A DNA stretch of 64,000 nucleotides from Chelonoidis abingdonii (Eukaryota; Chordata; Testudines; Testudinidae), in assembly GCF_003597395.2 (NCBI RefSeq), contig NC_133769.1:173645058-173709057 (forward strand), in the 5' to 3' direction. The translations under genes were made by a program, and so were the position numbers. Each line of letters starts with the position of its first letter. Position 1 is the stretch's first letter. The notes below the pieces were generated by a model. That model saw only the letters and a list, made by a program, of their open reading frames with translations. It was not told where the DNA came from and did no database searches. Of this stretch, positions 12,290-22,862 are shown one piece after another.

Positions 12290-13190
12290 ACCAGGGTCCT
12301 AGTGGGGGCCAGCTGCGGTTACTCAGTTAGGGTGAACTGCAAAGAATGGGGCTGACAATTCCCAAAAAGCTGGTGAATGTTACAATACTTAGATTTACCA
12401 AGCCAGCATAAAACAGCTTCTTTATTACCTCACTGGTTACTCAGAAGTCCAAACAACACAGTTCCCTCAAAGTGACCCAGCCTCAGGCCTCCATTCAAGT
12501 ACCCACGTCAAATATGAGGATTTCTGAAAATCTCATTTCATCATATAAAAGAAAAGGTTCTACCAATCCCAAAGGATTGGACACATTACCTCCCAGGTTA
12601 TTGAATATTCCAGATCTTACCCAAATACACTCTACAGCCAATTCTTAACTAAACTACAATTTATTAAAAAATGAGAGAGAGAGAGAGAGAGAGAGTATGG
12701 TTAAAAGACTGATATACATACATACATGAGTTCAATTCATTGAGGTCCAGATTCATAGCAGAGATGGTGAGCTTTATAGTTGCAAAGAATTCTTTCAGAA
12801 ATAATTCGTAGGTTATAGTCCAATGTCCAAATATCATATTCAGAGTGTACCAGCATAACTGGGACCTCAGTCTTGCAACTCAGACTTCCCTCCCATGAAG
12901 CTTAAGCAGATCTGAGATGAACAGGATCAGGACCCAAGGGTCTGTTTATACAGTGTTCTAGCATCCACTTGACCCCACACAGTCCTGGTTAAACAATAGG
13001 CTTTTGATGTAACCTTTTGCTTTCTAAACATCACCAGTAATTAGTTACACAAACATTGGGCAATTTATCCATTAGATAGTCTATTATACTCTTTAAAAAG
13101 ACATATAGACGATATTATTTTACCCAAGATTCATCTAAATGTTAATATTCCCTTTTGATCTCTGAATCAATAGTTATAGTGACAGACAGG
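12290..13190. repeat. Unclassified turtle-type interspersed repeat
   Basis: The text style (cattacctcccaggttattg, then caatttattaaaaaatgaga, a (ga)n tract at 12673-12695, and cctcagtcttgcaactcaga, gcagatctgagatgaacagg) is one I recognise as a recurrent reptile repeat, but I cannot name its class. It could be a decayed LTR or DNA element. No coding domain or clear termini are visible. Confidence 0.4.
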
Positions 13191-13217
13191 AACTGTCTGT
13201 TTAGGGGTAGCATCTAA

Positions 13218-13477
13218 GGGCTTGCCTACACTGACAATGTTAAAGCACTGTTGTGGCAGCACTTTAACGTGGCTTGTGTAGTCGCGGTAGAGCACTGGGA
13301 GAGAGCTCTCCCAGCATGCTAAAAAACCACCTCCATGAGGGGCGTAGCTCTAAATGCTGGTGCACTGTCTACACTGGCGCTTTACAGCATTGAAACTTGC
13401 TGTGCTCTGGGGGGTGTTTTTTCACACTCCTGAGCGAGAAAGTTGCAGCACTGTAAAGTGCCAGTATTGACAAGCCC
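13218..13477. mobile_element. Inverted-repeat MITE with TAA duplication, 260 bp
   Basis: The element starts gggcttgcctacactg and ends with the inverted counterpart cagtattgacaagccc. It is flanked by taa on both sides (13215-13217 and 13478-13480), as expected of PIF/Harbinger-type insertion at TWA. The interior carries nested inverted segments (gagagctctccc). It is non-autonomous. Confidence 0.82.
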
Positions 13478-13480
13478 TAA

Positions 13481-14584
13481 GATGCACACAATTAGTATTA
13501 CTTCTAACAATATAGGTTTGCATTTCAGAATTCTAGCCTACTTAGCATGAATGGCCCTAATTGTCATTCCCAGACCTTCCTAACATGACTTTAAAGGTGA
13601 GCATTGGGTCATTAGTCCTGCAAGCTGTTTAACCCTTTCTCGCCATGGGTCACATATGCATTATAATGATCTAAGAGTTGCTTTCCCTTAGGTCTAAGAA
13701 AAAAAAGCGATTTTTATACCATTGAGCTGATATTTCTTTTTGTACTGCATGCACCATCCTTTGCAGTTTTTCTGGAAGGCAGTGGACTTTATTAGCATGC
13801 TTTGCACCTCTGACTGGAGGAGCTCCTTTTTACAGATGCTTCCTCTGGGACTGTAATTCTTGTCATTCTTTCCCCTCTGTGACCTAATCTCCATTAATCT
13901 CTGTGGTTTTTAAAGTTGATTTCTCTCCAAGTTTCTGTTTTTCCTCTGACTCCAGAATCTTTCTCAATAATAAATAGTCCAGCTTCATCACATGTCCCCC
14001 TCTTTATTTATTTTCCAATTTATTCACTTTGCCGATCGCAATAATCTTTCTGCATGCATTCCCAATAACACTTAAGAGCCCAGAGAAAAAAAATTGGAAA
14101 GATAACATAAATACTGTACTGTGAAGACGAAGCGTTGCCCATAAATTTTACCAGGTGCCTGTCTGTTGTTCCCATGCTCATTCACATTCCCTTTCTTTCC
14201 CTTATGTAGTGTCACTACAGTCTCTTTGAGTGGAGCCTGTGGAATACAGTGATTTATCATAAATTTTGCAGATAAGCATGACAAGTTAGTTCTACTGTTA
14301 TTTGTGGGGTCATATTATTCATTGTTTGTGAGTATTGAAGCGACCACTAGTTTATTCATGACAATCTTTGCAAATACTGAAAGTTTCAAGAATTTTAGAA
14401 TGAGTGACTTGTGTGATTGATTGAAAATTCTTTCTTGAAATGCTTTTATTCCTGTAGTCATCATTTGTTTTTCTCCTGCCTCCACACAGGAAGTAGAGAC
14501 AATATCATGTAACTTAGATGACCAATAAGACACCACAAAGGGACAAGAGTTGAAGTGATTAGCTATCACTAGCAAGCCATTTGG
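13481..14584. other. No gene or clear repeat seen
   Basis: AT-rich sequence with several short minus-strand open frames (66-86 codons) that show no motif or family resemblance. Confidence 0.5.
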
Positions 14585-15135
14585 CAGGTCATATAATTGT
14601 AGGGCTGGAAGAGGCTTTGAGAGGTCATCTATTCCATCCCATCACATGGAGGCATGACCAAGTCCTCTATCTAACGCAGAGTTTGGCAACCTTTCAGAAG
14701 TGATGTGCCAAGTCTTCATTTATTCACTCTAATTTAAAGTTTCGCGTGCCAGTAATGTCTTTTAATGTTTTTGGAAGGTCTGTTTCTCTAAGTCTATAAT
14801 ATATAACTAAACTATTGTATGTAAAGTAAATAAGGTTTTTAAAATGTTTAAGAAGCTTCATTTAAAATTAAATTAAAATGCAGATCTTCCCAGACCGGTG
14901 GCCAGGACCAGTGAGTGCCACTGAAAATCAGCTCGCGTGCCACCTTTGGCACACGTGCCATAGGTTGCCTACCCCTGGTCGAACGTATTCTTAAAAACTT
15001 CCAGCAATGGGGATTCCACAGCCTCCTTTGGTAACCTCTTCCAGTAGTTAACTATCCTTAGGATTTATAGTTAGAAAGTTTTTCCTATCTAACCTACATT
15101 TCCCTTTTGAATACATCCCTAGAGAAGAGGGTCAC
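14585..15135 (-). mobile_element. CR1 LINE 3' end, antisense, interrupted by a hAT MITE
   Basis: The plus strand reads as the complement of a CR1 3' end: gggctggaagaggctttgag and gtcatctattccatccc at 14602-14642, then, after the insertion, ttcttaaaaacttccagcaa, ggggattccacagcctcctt and agaaagtttttcctatctaa. The two halves join smoothly once the 301-bp hAT element at 14677-14977 is removed. No coding capacity remains. Confidence 0.8.
14677..14977 (+). mobile_element. Non-autonomous hAT MITE nested in CR1, 301 bp
   Basis: Ends are cagagtttggcaaccttt at the left and gttgcctacccctg at the right, the same terminal repeats as the copy at 30403-30713 but in the opposite orientation. Flanks are atctaacg (14669-14676) and gtcgaacg (14978-14985), matching at 6 of 8 positions, a decayed 8-bp duplication. 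The interior is shared with the 30.4 kb copy (gcttcatttaaaattaaatt). Confidence 0.88.
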
Positions 15136-16584
15136 ACTTTGTTAATGATACATTTATAAATTATTTTAAGAGGGGTAATGAATAATAGGTGTTACAGACA
15201 TAAGTAGGATGTATGCTTATAAACACCATACTGGCCTATTGGACTCTTAACAGTTGATTATTAGATGTTTGAATAAGTGATTATTTATTAATGGATCCTC
15301 TTAATATAATGCGTGGCCAAAATTATATTTTGGTGTTTTTTTATGAATGATCTGAGAACAGCAAAAAAAGTCTACATTATAAGAATACTTTATTGTAAAT
15401 ATTATGATTAGCTTTAACGATGAGAAATTCCACTAACTGCTGCTGCTCCTCTTAGGTTTTGCTCACATAGGTTTTGCTCACATTTGGCAACAGCTGAACT
15501 AAGTAAAGGGGTCATTGACAGAACAGTAAGGAGCAGGGTGAGCAATGAGAGAAAAACTCCTGGCTTTTACAGAGGCAAATTTACAAGGCCAACTTTCTCG
15601 GGAAAACCTTTCAAAATAACAATAATGGTTTTCATCTGTGGATCTCAAAACTTTTTTTTCAGAGCGGTAAATATCATCACTCCCATTTTACATGTGGATA
15701 AAGAGAGATGCAGAGAGGTAAGGGGACTCTTTAGAGACGATTTGGTCTGTCTATTCTTGGTGGTTCTTTTCTGCCCCATATTCTTAATATTGTATGGATG
15801 TTCACTTGAAAAAGGATCTTACCCCTTTACCAGTTCATCTGGTGCTTCAGAATAAATTGCAACACCTTGTCTGACATTTTAACAAGTATGTGTGGGCCCC
15901 GGGCTGTGGTTGGAAGGGAAAGGGTTACGTTTAGAAAATCCAGAGCTGTCTGTGGATATGAAGTTGGGCCAGCTGAGGGAGTGATTGAAGGAATTCCTCC
16001 AACATCCCAGAGAAAGGTAGTCGAGAGTCAATCTATGGTTTGGGATGAAGGCTAAAGAATGCTAAAGGATGTAGTCCCTCATGTACTTGGTGGACTGTGC
16101 TGAAACAAACCATGTTATCCTTGGTAAGCCCTCTTATTTTCTTTTAATATTTTTTAATGGAACTTTGGCTAAAGTAGGCCGAGGAGGACTTCCTTTGATC
16201 TTTACAGGTGCGGGGCTTTGTTGGGTTTTCTGTTTCAATAGGACAGACCTTCCTCAAGGTTCCCTGTGTGAGCAAATTGTTCCTGCTTAGACCGGTCTAT
16301 TGCCGACACATCATCACCTTGACAGGAGTTAGTGACACAGGGATTTGTTTCACCTGTTGCCCTCCCCAACCCTGAAGGTACTACCAATCTTATGGGTCTG
16401 ATGGACAAGGTGAATGTCCGAGCTGGCTGGAACATTTTTCAATGAAATTTCAATGTGTCAAATTATGTCGTTTTCTCAAACTGGAAACATCTCATGGACA
16501 TGTTTTGGTTTCAACAGACTTCATCCAGATTTTTTAGATTTTTAAGCAGGGACAGAAGGGAAGCATGACTGACTGAAACACTCT
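15136..16584. other. No gene seen; small antisense SINE fragment
   Basis: A short antisense SINE body lies at about 15675-15740 (cactcccattttacatgtgg and gagagatgcagagaggtaag), sitting inside a 123-codon open frame at 15484-15855. Overlap with a repeat argues against that frame being a gene. The remainder to 16.58 kb has only short featureless frames. Confidence 0.55.
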
Positions 16585-16740
16585 AGTCTAGTGCTTATGG
16601 CACTTGCCGGGGGGAACCCAGGTTCAAGTCCCTGCAGGCCTGCATTTAAATGATCTTGGATGAGAAACCTTTGCCTTGAATCAAGCACAGCAGGGATTTG
16701 AACCTGTATCTCTGGCCAGTGCTCTAAGCACCAGGCTTTA
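16585..16740. repeat. Inverted pair of tRNA-like SINE heads
   Basis: On the plus strand a tRNA-like arm runs from tctagtgcttatggcact to a B box ggttcaagtcc at 16621-16631. About 60 bases on, the complement of a second arm appears: its B box ggatttgaacc at 16694-16704 (ggttcaaatcc on the minus strand) and ccagtgctctaagcaccagg at 16715-16734. The two arms are therefore inverted copies. Similar arrangements occur at 20.46 and 62.8 kb. Not a functional tRNA: the cloverleaf cannot be completed. Confidence 0.6.
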
Positions 16741-17097
16741 ATCGGTTACTCATCCTTTGACACCTGTTCCCAAATTAAAAACCTCAGGGATTTGATTTGC
16801 AAATAGACACTTGTTGGCTGTGGTTTTAATTAATAGTTAAAGGTGCCTAGAGTGTGGTGGCTTTTGTTAATGTTACCAATCAAATAAATATGTAACACTA
16901 ACAATATATTGCATACAGGCAGATAACTATTTGGCAGCAGTCCCCACACTTGAACATAATTGCAACTAAGTGTCCAATAATGTCAATTACTGAGAAAAAT
17001 GTACTCTATTTGCAAAATATCCCTGAACAGTAATGATCATGATAGAAAATGAGAGCATTCCGCAAATAAATTAATTTCAGTTTATTTGCTTAGCCTC
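16741..17097. other. No feature seen
   Basis: AT-rich sequence with no coding frame or identifiable repeat between the inverted tRNA-like arms and the GC-rich hAT element. Confidence 0.5.
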
Positions 17098-17105
17098 AGT
17101 CTAAG

Positions 17106-17720
17106 CGGGGCCCGTGCAACCATTTAGGCAAACTAGGCAGCCGCCTAGGGCGCCTAGTGGTTGGGGGCACCTAAAAGCCCCCTCAGGTGAGGAGGTGGAG
17201 GTGAGCTGGGTGGGGCAACGGCCTGGAGAGGGTGCCCGCAATACGAACGAGGGAGGGTGCAGAGGGAACAGCTCCGCCCAGTCTACCCCGCCTGCTCCCC
17301 GCTGAGCACACAGCCCGCTCACAGCTCCTCCAATAGCACCGCAAGCCTGGGCAGGAGCAGACTTAAGCAAGCGCCAACGGCTCAGGTGGAGGAGAGCATG
17401 AGAAGGTGAGCGGCGGCTACGCAGGCAGGGTTTAATTGCCTCGGGACGTAGAGCGGGAGGGGGCGGATATTAGCCCAGAGGGCAGGGTAGCCAGTCGGGG
17501 TGGGGGAAGGGGGAAAGTCTCCCACGCCCAGGTAGGCTGGCCTGGGGGCCGCTGGGGCCTGATACGGGTTAGCTGATTGTGGGGGGGGGGTAGCGTGCTA
17601 GCGGAAGGCTCCACCGGAGGGTGGGAGCCGGCGAGTTAGCTGCCTTGGGGCGTGGTTAGCCTGGGGGGGTGCAAGGTGGAAGTTTCGCCTAGGGCGTGAA
17701 ACTTCCTTGCACCGGCCCTG
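17106..17720. mobile_element. GC-rich non-autonomous hAT element, 615 bp
   Basis: Ends cggggcccgtgcaa and ttgcaccggccctg are inverted repeats, and sub-terminal cgcctagggcg motifs are also inverted. A perfect 8-bp duplication, agtctaag, flanks it at 17098-17105 and 17721-17728. The interior is very GC-rich compared with the surroundings and produces spurious open frames on both strands. No transposase domain is visible. Confidence 0.92.
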
Positions 17721-17808
17721 AGTCTAAGTCTGATACGTAGAACAGACAGCAGGCTGTGTAATAGCTTATTTTTGCCTTTCAAGCTGGGGCTATAAATTCA
17801 GCTGGAGG

Positions 17809-18215
17809 CAGGGCCGGCGCTTCCATTGAGGCTAACTAGGCAATCACCTAGGGTGCCAGGATTTTCGGGGGGCGGCATTTTGCCAGGGGAGGGGCGGCAG
17901 GCGGCTCCGGTGGACCTGCCGCCGGAGGGTCCGTTGGCCTGTGGCTCTGGTGGAGCTGCCGCAGGCACGGCTGTGGCAGCTCCACCGGAACCACAGACCA
18001 ATGGACCCTCCGCAGAAATGGCTGCGGCAGCTCCACCGGAACCGCGGACCAACGGACCCTCCGCAGAAATGGCTGCGGCAGCTCCACCGGAACCGCGGAC
18101 CAACGGACCCTCCGCAGAAATGGCTGCGGCAGCTTCACCGGAGCCGCGGGAGCGGTGCACGGGGCGGCGAAATGGCCGTGCGCCTAGGGCGCGAAAAACT
18201 CTAGCGCTGGTCCTG
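17809..18215. mobile_element. GC-rich hAT element with internal minisatellite, 407 bp
   Basis: Ends cagggccggcgct and agcgctggtcctg are inverted repeats with a perfect 8-bp duplication, gctggagg, at 17801-17808 and 18216-18223. Sub-terminal sequence is shared with the element 88 bases upstream (acctagggtgcc; cgcctagggcgcg). Most of the interior is a tandem array plus an inverted copy of its unit. Long overlapping frames on both strands here are by-products of the 51-bp period, which is divisible by three. Confidence 0.93.
17971..18150. repeat. 51-bp tandem repeat, about 3.5 units
   Basis: Units start at 17971, 18022, 18073 and 18124, each beginning ctg[tc]ggcagct[ct]caccgga, with exact 51-base spacing and few differences between units. 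An inverted counterpart of the unit (ggtggagctgccgcagg, 17949-17965) lies just upstream, so the array could fold back on it. It is internal to the hAT element at 17809-18215. Confidence 0.92.
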
Positions 18216-18223
18216 GCTGGAGG

Positions 18224-20221
18224 AGAAATAGCCATGCTGGCTCTGAAAAACAGAGCATAGTCATGGTAGTGTGAGTGGTGAAAGGTACTAGTCTCCCCAA
18301 GAGCTAGCATGGGTATGTCTCCTTGAGCTGGATATTATGCTTCCAGCTCAGAGTGTAGACATACTCTTCATGTTCTATTAGTATGTCTGTGTCTCCCTCC
18401 AAATGCTCCAGCAATAAAGTCCTGTTTTTCACTGCTCCTCACTGAGAACATTAGAAAATATCGTGCTTTAAACGAGACAGAAATATTACATAGCAGATCT
18501 CAAGCTGTCAGGGAGGAAGTGGGATAGAGCATGTTATACGCAAGCTGAATATCTGTTATTGGACTGGGCTTCCCTATCACTGTGTAAAATGTAAATGTTT
18601 GCAAAGTACTAGACTAAGAATTGGATACTGTTTTAGCAACACAAAATCCACAGGGAAGGGAATGAGAGAAAGATATGTTTGTTAGTGCCACCATGGATAT
18701 TATACATAGGATGTATATTGTAATTATGCTTGTAATAAAGTAGTCAAATAGTGATTAAGGTGGTCTGTAAGACAGACATCAGTTTTCATTCACTTGACAA
18801 ATACTGGAGGATATTCAGCTGAAAAAAAAAATTAAGTTCAGATGTTCCAGGAGAGAGCTTTCCTTTACTGATTTTTTTTTTTCACTTTTAAACTTACTTA
18901 CTAATAAATGAAGGTGACAGGAAATGTCATTGGACAATTACAGTACTATGAGGCACAATTTGTAAGTGACATGGAAGAGAAATTCCTTCTGTAATAAACT
19001 GTTGATTTTTGCTAGCAATCAGGATTAAGAGACAGGATATGTAAGCATACGCATGTCTAAATGTAGGCAAGAGTATATGCAGTTTTTAGCTGTTAAGTAG
19101 TTTTACGCATCACAGTTGGTAATGGAAAATATACACCTACAAACTATTTTTTTTTTGTCTCCAATCCTTGAAACATGTTGAGGTTGAGTTTCTTGAGCAG
19201 AGTAAAATATCTGATGTAAGCAAGCCAGCTGAAGAGCAATGAGATGTCTGTGTAACAAGAAACTGAACTTAAAAATCATTTAAATCACCTTGAATGGAAC
19301 AAAAGGACCCATTGGAATTGAATAGTGAACATCACATCTTACAATAAGGATGTGGCTTAATGATTGCACGGTAGCATTTGAAATGATAAAGGCTACTATT
19401 TATGAAGCAATCTATTTTTGTTTGTTTTTTTAGAAATACTTCAGAAGCTTATTGTCAGAGCCCACTCCCCACCCTCCATTGTCCATGCTTGTTTATACTG
19501 AAATCCAACTTAATTCTCAATGGCTACTATTTATAACATTTTATCTAAATACTCCTAGAGTTTCTTATAGCACAATATTAAGAGGATTATCTCTTTTCCT
19601 TGGAATAAGCTCACTGTTTTAATTATTTAATGTAAAATAATTAGTTTACATTCTGTTTAAACTCCCCTATTTAAATATTTGCTTAATTTCAAGAGTGAAC
19701 TTTTCAAAGAATGAGTTGAGAATCAGGTTTAAACACAGTGAAATTTGATATGGGGATAAACCAGCTTTGTCATCAAAAGCAGTAGTTAAGTGTCTGAAGC
19801 ATGTTTAAATGCCACCTTTAATGAAAGCTATGTTCTTCATTCCCGAGACTGCCACCTACCCAAACATGGTTTCTTGCCCTCACGAAAAACAAACAAACAA
19901 AAAACCCCCACCCATCCCCAAATCCTAAAACAAATCCAACAACCTTCAACACCAAAAACCTAACCCCAGCCCAAACAGGGATTTTTCTTCCAAAAGGAAG
20001 AGTGCCAGACACTCCATGCAGTCCGCTTGGGACTTTGCTATTGGTATGGATTTTGAATGGAAAGCACTTGGATACTAAGAGTGATGGCCAGCGGTATAAA
20101 TCCTTAAGTGATTCTGCACAGCTCAGGTGCATAGGAACACTGGGCAAAAAGGGGATATGATGACTCATAGTTGCTAGGTACAGCAATTAAGTGTCATACA
20201 TTTCTAAAAGCACTCAGTACC
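18224..20221. other. No gene or clear repeat seen
   Basis: AT-rich sequence with several homopolymer tracts (near 18822, 18870, 19147). The 122-codon minus-strand frame at 19818-20186 has biased composition over an A/C-rich stretch at 19885-19975 and no recognisable motif, so I do not call it. Confidence 0.5.
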
Positions 20222-20680
20222 AGAGCCAGGTGAAATTTTTTGGACAAATGCATTTTTACTGAAAATGTCCATTTCAGGTCAACCAAAATTATTAGTGAGT
20301 TTGTGTCAGGTTCACTGAACACCTTTCAGCTGAAAGTTGAAATCTTTTGGTAATGTCAAAAAAAATTGTTTTTACTTTGAGAATTTTGACAAAAGCAAAG
20401 AAGCCACAAAACAGCAGCAGGAGGAGGAAGTAGTGGAGCTGCCTCCCCCCTTACAGGCTGAAGCCCAGTGGTTTGGGCACTGAGATGGGACACCCAGGAT
20501 CAGTTCCTCCCTCTGTCTCATGAGAAGGTATTTGAACTTGGGTCTCCATGGCCAAGTGACTATCCATTCCATTGCCATCATGAATGGCTACAAATGACAA
20601 TGGATAATCTCTGGGCAGAAAGCTAGTGAGAATGACTCTACAGCCTGGTAGTTAAGGTCTGAAATGGGAGACCCAAGTTC
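20222..20680. repeat. Composite: AT-rich repeat followed by inverted tRNA-like arms
   Basis: An AT-rich block (gaaattttttggacaaatgc to gagaattttgacaaaagcaa, 20232-20398) is followed by a plus-strand tRNA-like arm, gcccagtggtttgggcactg with ggatcagttcc (20463-20506), and then a minus-strand arm whose B box reads ggtatttgaac on plus with cttgggtctcc beside it (20521-20566). A third plus-strand arm (gcctggtagttaaggtctga, agacccaagttcaagc) lies at about 20643-20685. The same AT-rich to tRNA-like order occurs at 62.5-62.9 kb. Confidence 0.5.
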
Positions 20681-20953
20681 AAGCAGAACTCTTTTACCTA
20701 CAGTTTCTATGTGTAGCAGATCTAAGACACTTTTCAAATAAATAGTTACACGTTTCTTTGTTTTCACAGAGTGAATTCTGTGTTACACTTTTCCTTCTGC
20801 ATGGAGCACAAGACTGCTTTGTTCACTTAATTAGTACTAAAATGCTAATTATGTATAGAACAAATATTGGTGTGTCCTCAACTGGCTTAAAAAACTGCAA
20901 GGGTCAGTTTTAATAACCATTTCTGGTAATTAAATAAACCAGGGTCTTAGATT

Positions 20954-21325
20954 CATAAGAACATAAGAACGGCCGTACCGGGTCAGACCAAAGGTCCATC
21001 TAGCCCAGTATCTGTCTACCAACAGTGGCCAATGCCAGGTGTCCCAGAGGGAGCGAACCTAACAGGCAATGATCAAATGATCTGTCTCCCGCCATCCATC
21101 TACATCCTCTGACAAACAGAGGGTAGGGACACCATTCCTTACCCATCCTGGCTAATAGCCATTTATGGACTTAACCATCATGAATTTATCCAGTTCTCTT
21201 TTAAACGCTATTATAGTCTTAGCCTTCACAACCTCCTCAGGTAAGGAGTTCCATAAGTTGACTGTGCGCTGCATGAACAAGAACTTCCTTTTATTTGTTT
21301 TAAACCTGCTGCCTGTTACATTCTT
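20954..21325 (-). mobile_element. CR1-clade LINE 3' region, antisense
   Basis: Starts with cataagaacataagaacgg and includes gggtcagaccaaaggtccat, caacagtggccaatgccagg, ttcttttaaacgctattata, cagttccataagttgactgt-like text and gaacaagaacttccttttat. This is the antisense strand of a widespread CR1/L3-type LINE 3' region in sauropsids. Related fragments are at 29.3 and 48.9 kb. The break at about 21325 leads into unrelated sequence. Confidence 0.72.
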
Positions 21326-22789
21326 AGAAAATGTGCCATGCCTTTGGCATACAGTTGAGCAGAGCTATAGATTTTGTTGACGTGGCCAGCACTGGAGATA
21401 GTGTTAATTGTCTGAAGAGAGGGGAAGCTCTAATACACTTCTTTCTTGTGCTAATAGGACAGAGTTTTGCAATAGGAAAAATTAGTTACAGTGCAAGTAG
21501 GGTGGTATCAGACTTGAAACTAGGAGGATGCAGTCATCTCAAGGGGCCTACAAATCCATTACCTGTTTATGTATAGCGTATCATGTATAATATATGTAAG
21601 GTGCCAAGGGCATTAAGGAAACAATTGCTTCAAAGTATAAGGTAACTCAGGTTAAGTTAGATAGAGGAGTGTGTCTTCCCCTCGCCCACATCATCCTCCC
21701 AGTGGTAGAAAGACTTGCCATCTTCCCCGCCTTTCCCAACTAGGGAGAGACAATACACCCTAGCTAACTGAGGCAAGGAGTAAAAAGAAATGATGAGTTG
21801 CTCTGTTACTGGGGTGCACTTCACCTATATCTTCCCATATGGTGTAGCCCTACTATCTTCTACCCATCTCCTGAGCAAGATGAGGCAACATGCTCCAACT
21901 TCGTGTTCCAACATGCTCCATCCACATCCTGATGGGGGCTGTGAAAGCACTGGTGAGCTGCTCCACTCCCAGAGTGTGCTCCACCATAGCTCTGTCCACA
22001 AGGAAAGTGCTCGGATATCAATTTTCAGCTGGGTGGAAATTTTTTTGTTAGTAGTATGGAACAGTTTATCTCATATTACTTGCTTTCTGTAGAGCTACAG
22101 TCTGGGGATTCTTTGAAGCACACTAGATTGGGAATGATCCAGGGTATACTTTTGCAACTTTCCATCATAAAAATTGTCTTAACTTTCTCTTGTCATGTAG
22201 TGGACGTCAGCATTAAGTCAGGACACAGCCTATCACAGATAGACTTCTCATGTAGAAAAACAGTATTAAAGGGAAGCAAAATATTAAGTGTCTGAAACAC
22301 ATGTAGATCCAGGTCTGGAAATATCCAGTTTCTAGCATATCTTTAAGCAGCCATATGTCATATAGTGGACAGAAATCTCTAATATCCTCTTTTTTGGTAG
22401 GTATCCTTTTTTTTAAGCAGAGGGAGGCAAAAAATAGTTTTGTTGGCCCACTCAACAATATAAAATGCTCCCCTGGTAATCTGCTAAACCGAAACGTCTC
22501 AGCACAGCACCTTCAGTTCTCTTTTTTTAAAAAAAACTTCTGATTTCATTTTTAAGAGCTGCCCAGGCAGAAAAGCATGTGTTTTTGCTCAAAGCCTAAG
22601 CCTTGGAAATATCTGCTGGGAAACCAGAAAATTACAAAGGCAAATTTGGCAAGGCCTGATGAGGTTGTTTGTTTCTTTCCTGTCCTGAAGTCCTGAAAAT
22701 TTCCAGAGACATGAGGTTTAACAAAAAGACCTTCCGGAATGGACTCAACAGTAGCCACCTGCAAATTTTGAGGAGAAAAACAAGGTAAG
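21326..22789. other. No gene or clear repeat seen
   Basis: Several open frames of 60-100 codons on both strands show no domain, no signal peptide that I would trust, and no family resemblance. No complete element identified. Confidence 0.5.
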
Positions 22790-22862
22790 TCCCCATGCAG
22801 TGGCTGGTAGTCCAGACTGGGCCTCAAGCAAGGGAGGTGTTCATTCTACCACTAAACCACTA
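22790..22862 (-). repeat. tRNA-like SINE head, antisense
   Basis: The complement of 22801-22860 starts gtggtttagtggtagaatga, which has the look of a tRNA-Gly-like A-box region, followed by acacctcccttgcttgaggc. The B box is not readable, so it is a decayed SINE head and not a working tRNA gene. Confidence 0.4.

Noticed and set aside
15484..15855. 123-codon plus-strand frame with a hydrophobic stretch
   Set aside because: It overlaps an antisense SINE body at 15675-15740 and has no family resemblance, so it is likely chance.
17100..18220. Possible CpG island and promoter
   Set aside because: The GC-rich peak coincides exactly with two hAT elements bounded by their own target duplications.
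17798..18310. Long overlapping open frames (up to 170 codons) on both strands
   Set aside because: They come from a 51-bp repeat array within a hAT element; a period divisible by three keeps frames open on both strands. Composition is repetitive and no domain is present.
19818..20186. 122-codon minus-strand frame with a Phe/Gly-rich C-terminal part
   Set aside because: The unusual composition comes from an A/C-rich low-complexity tract at 19885-19975; no recognisable domain.
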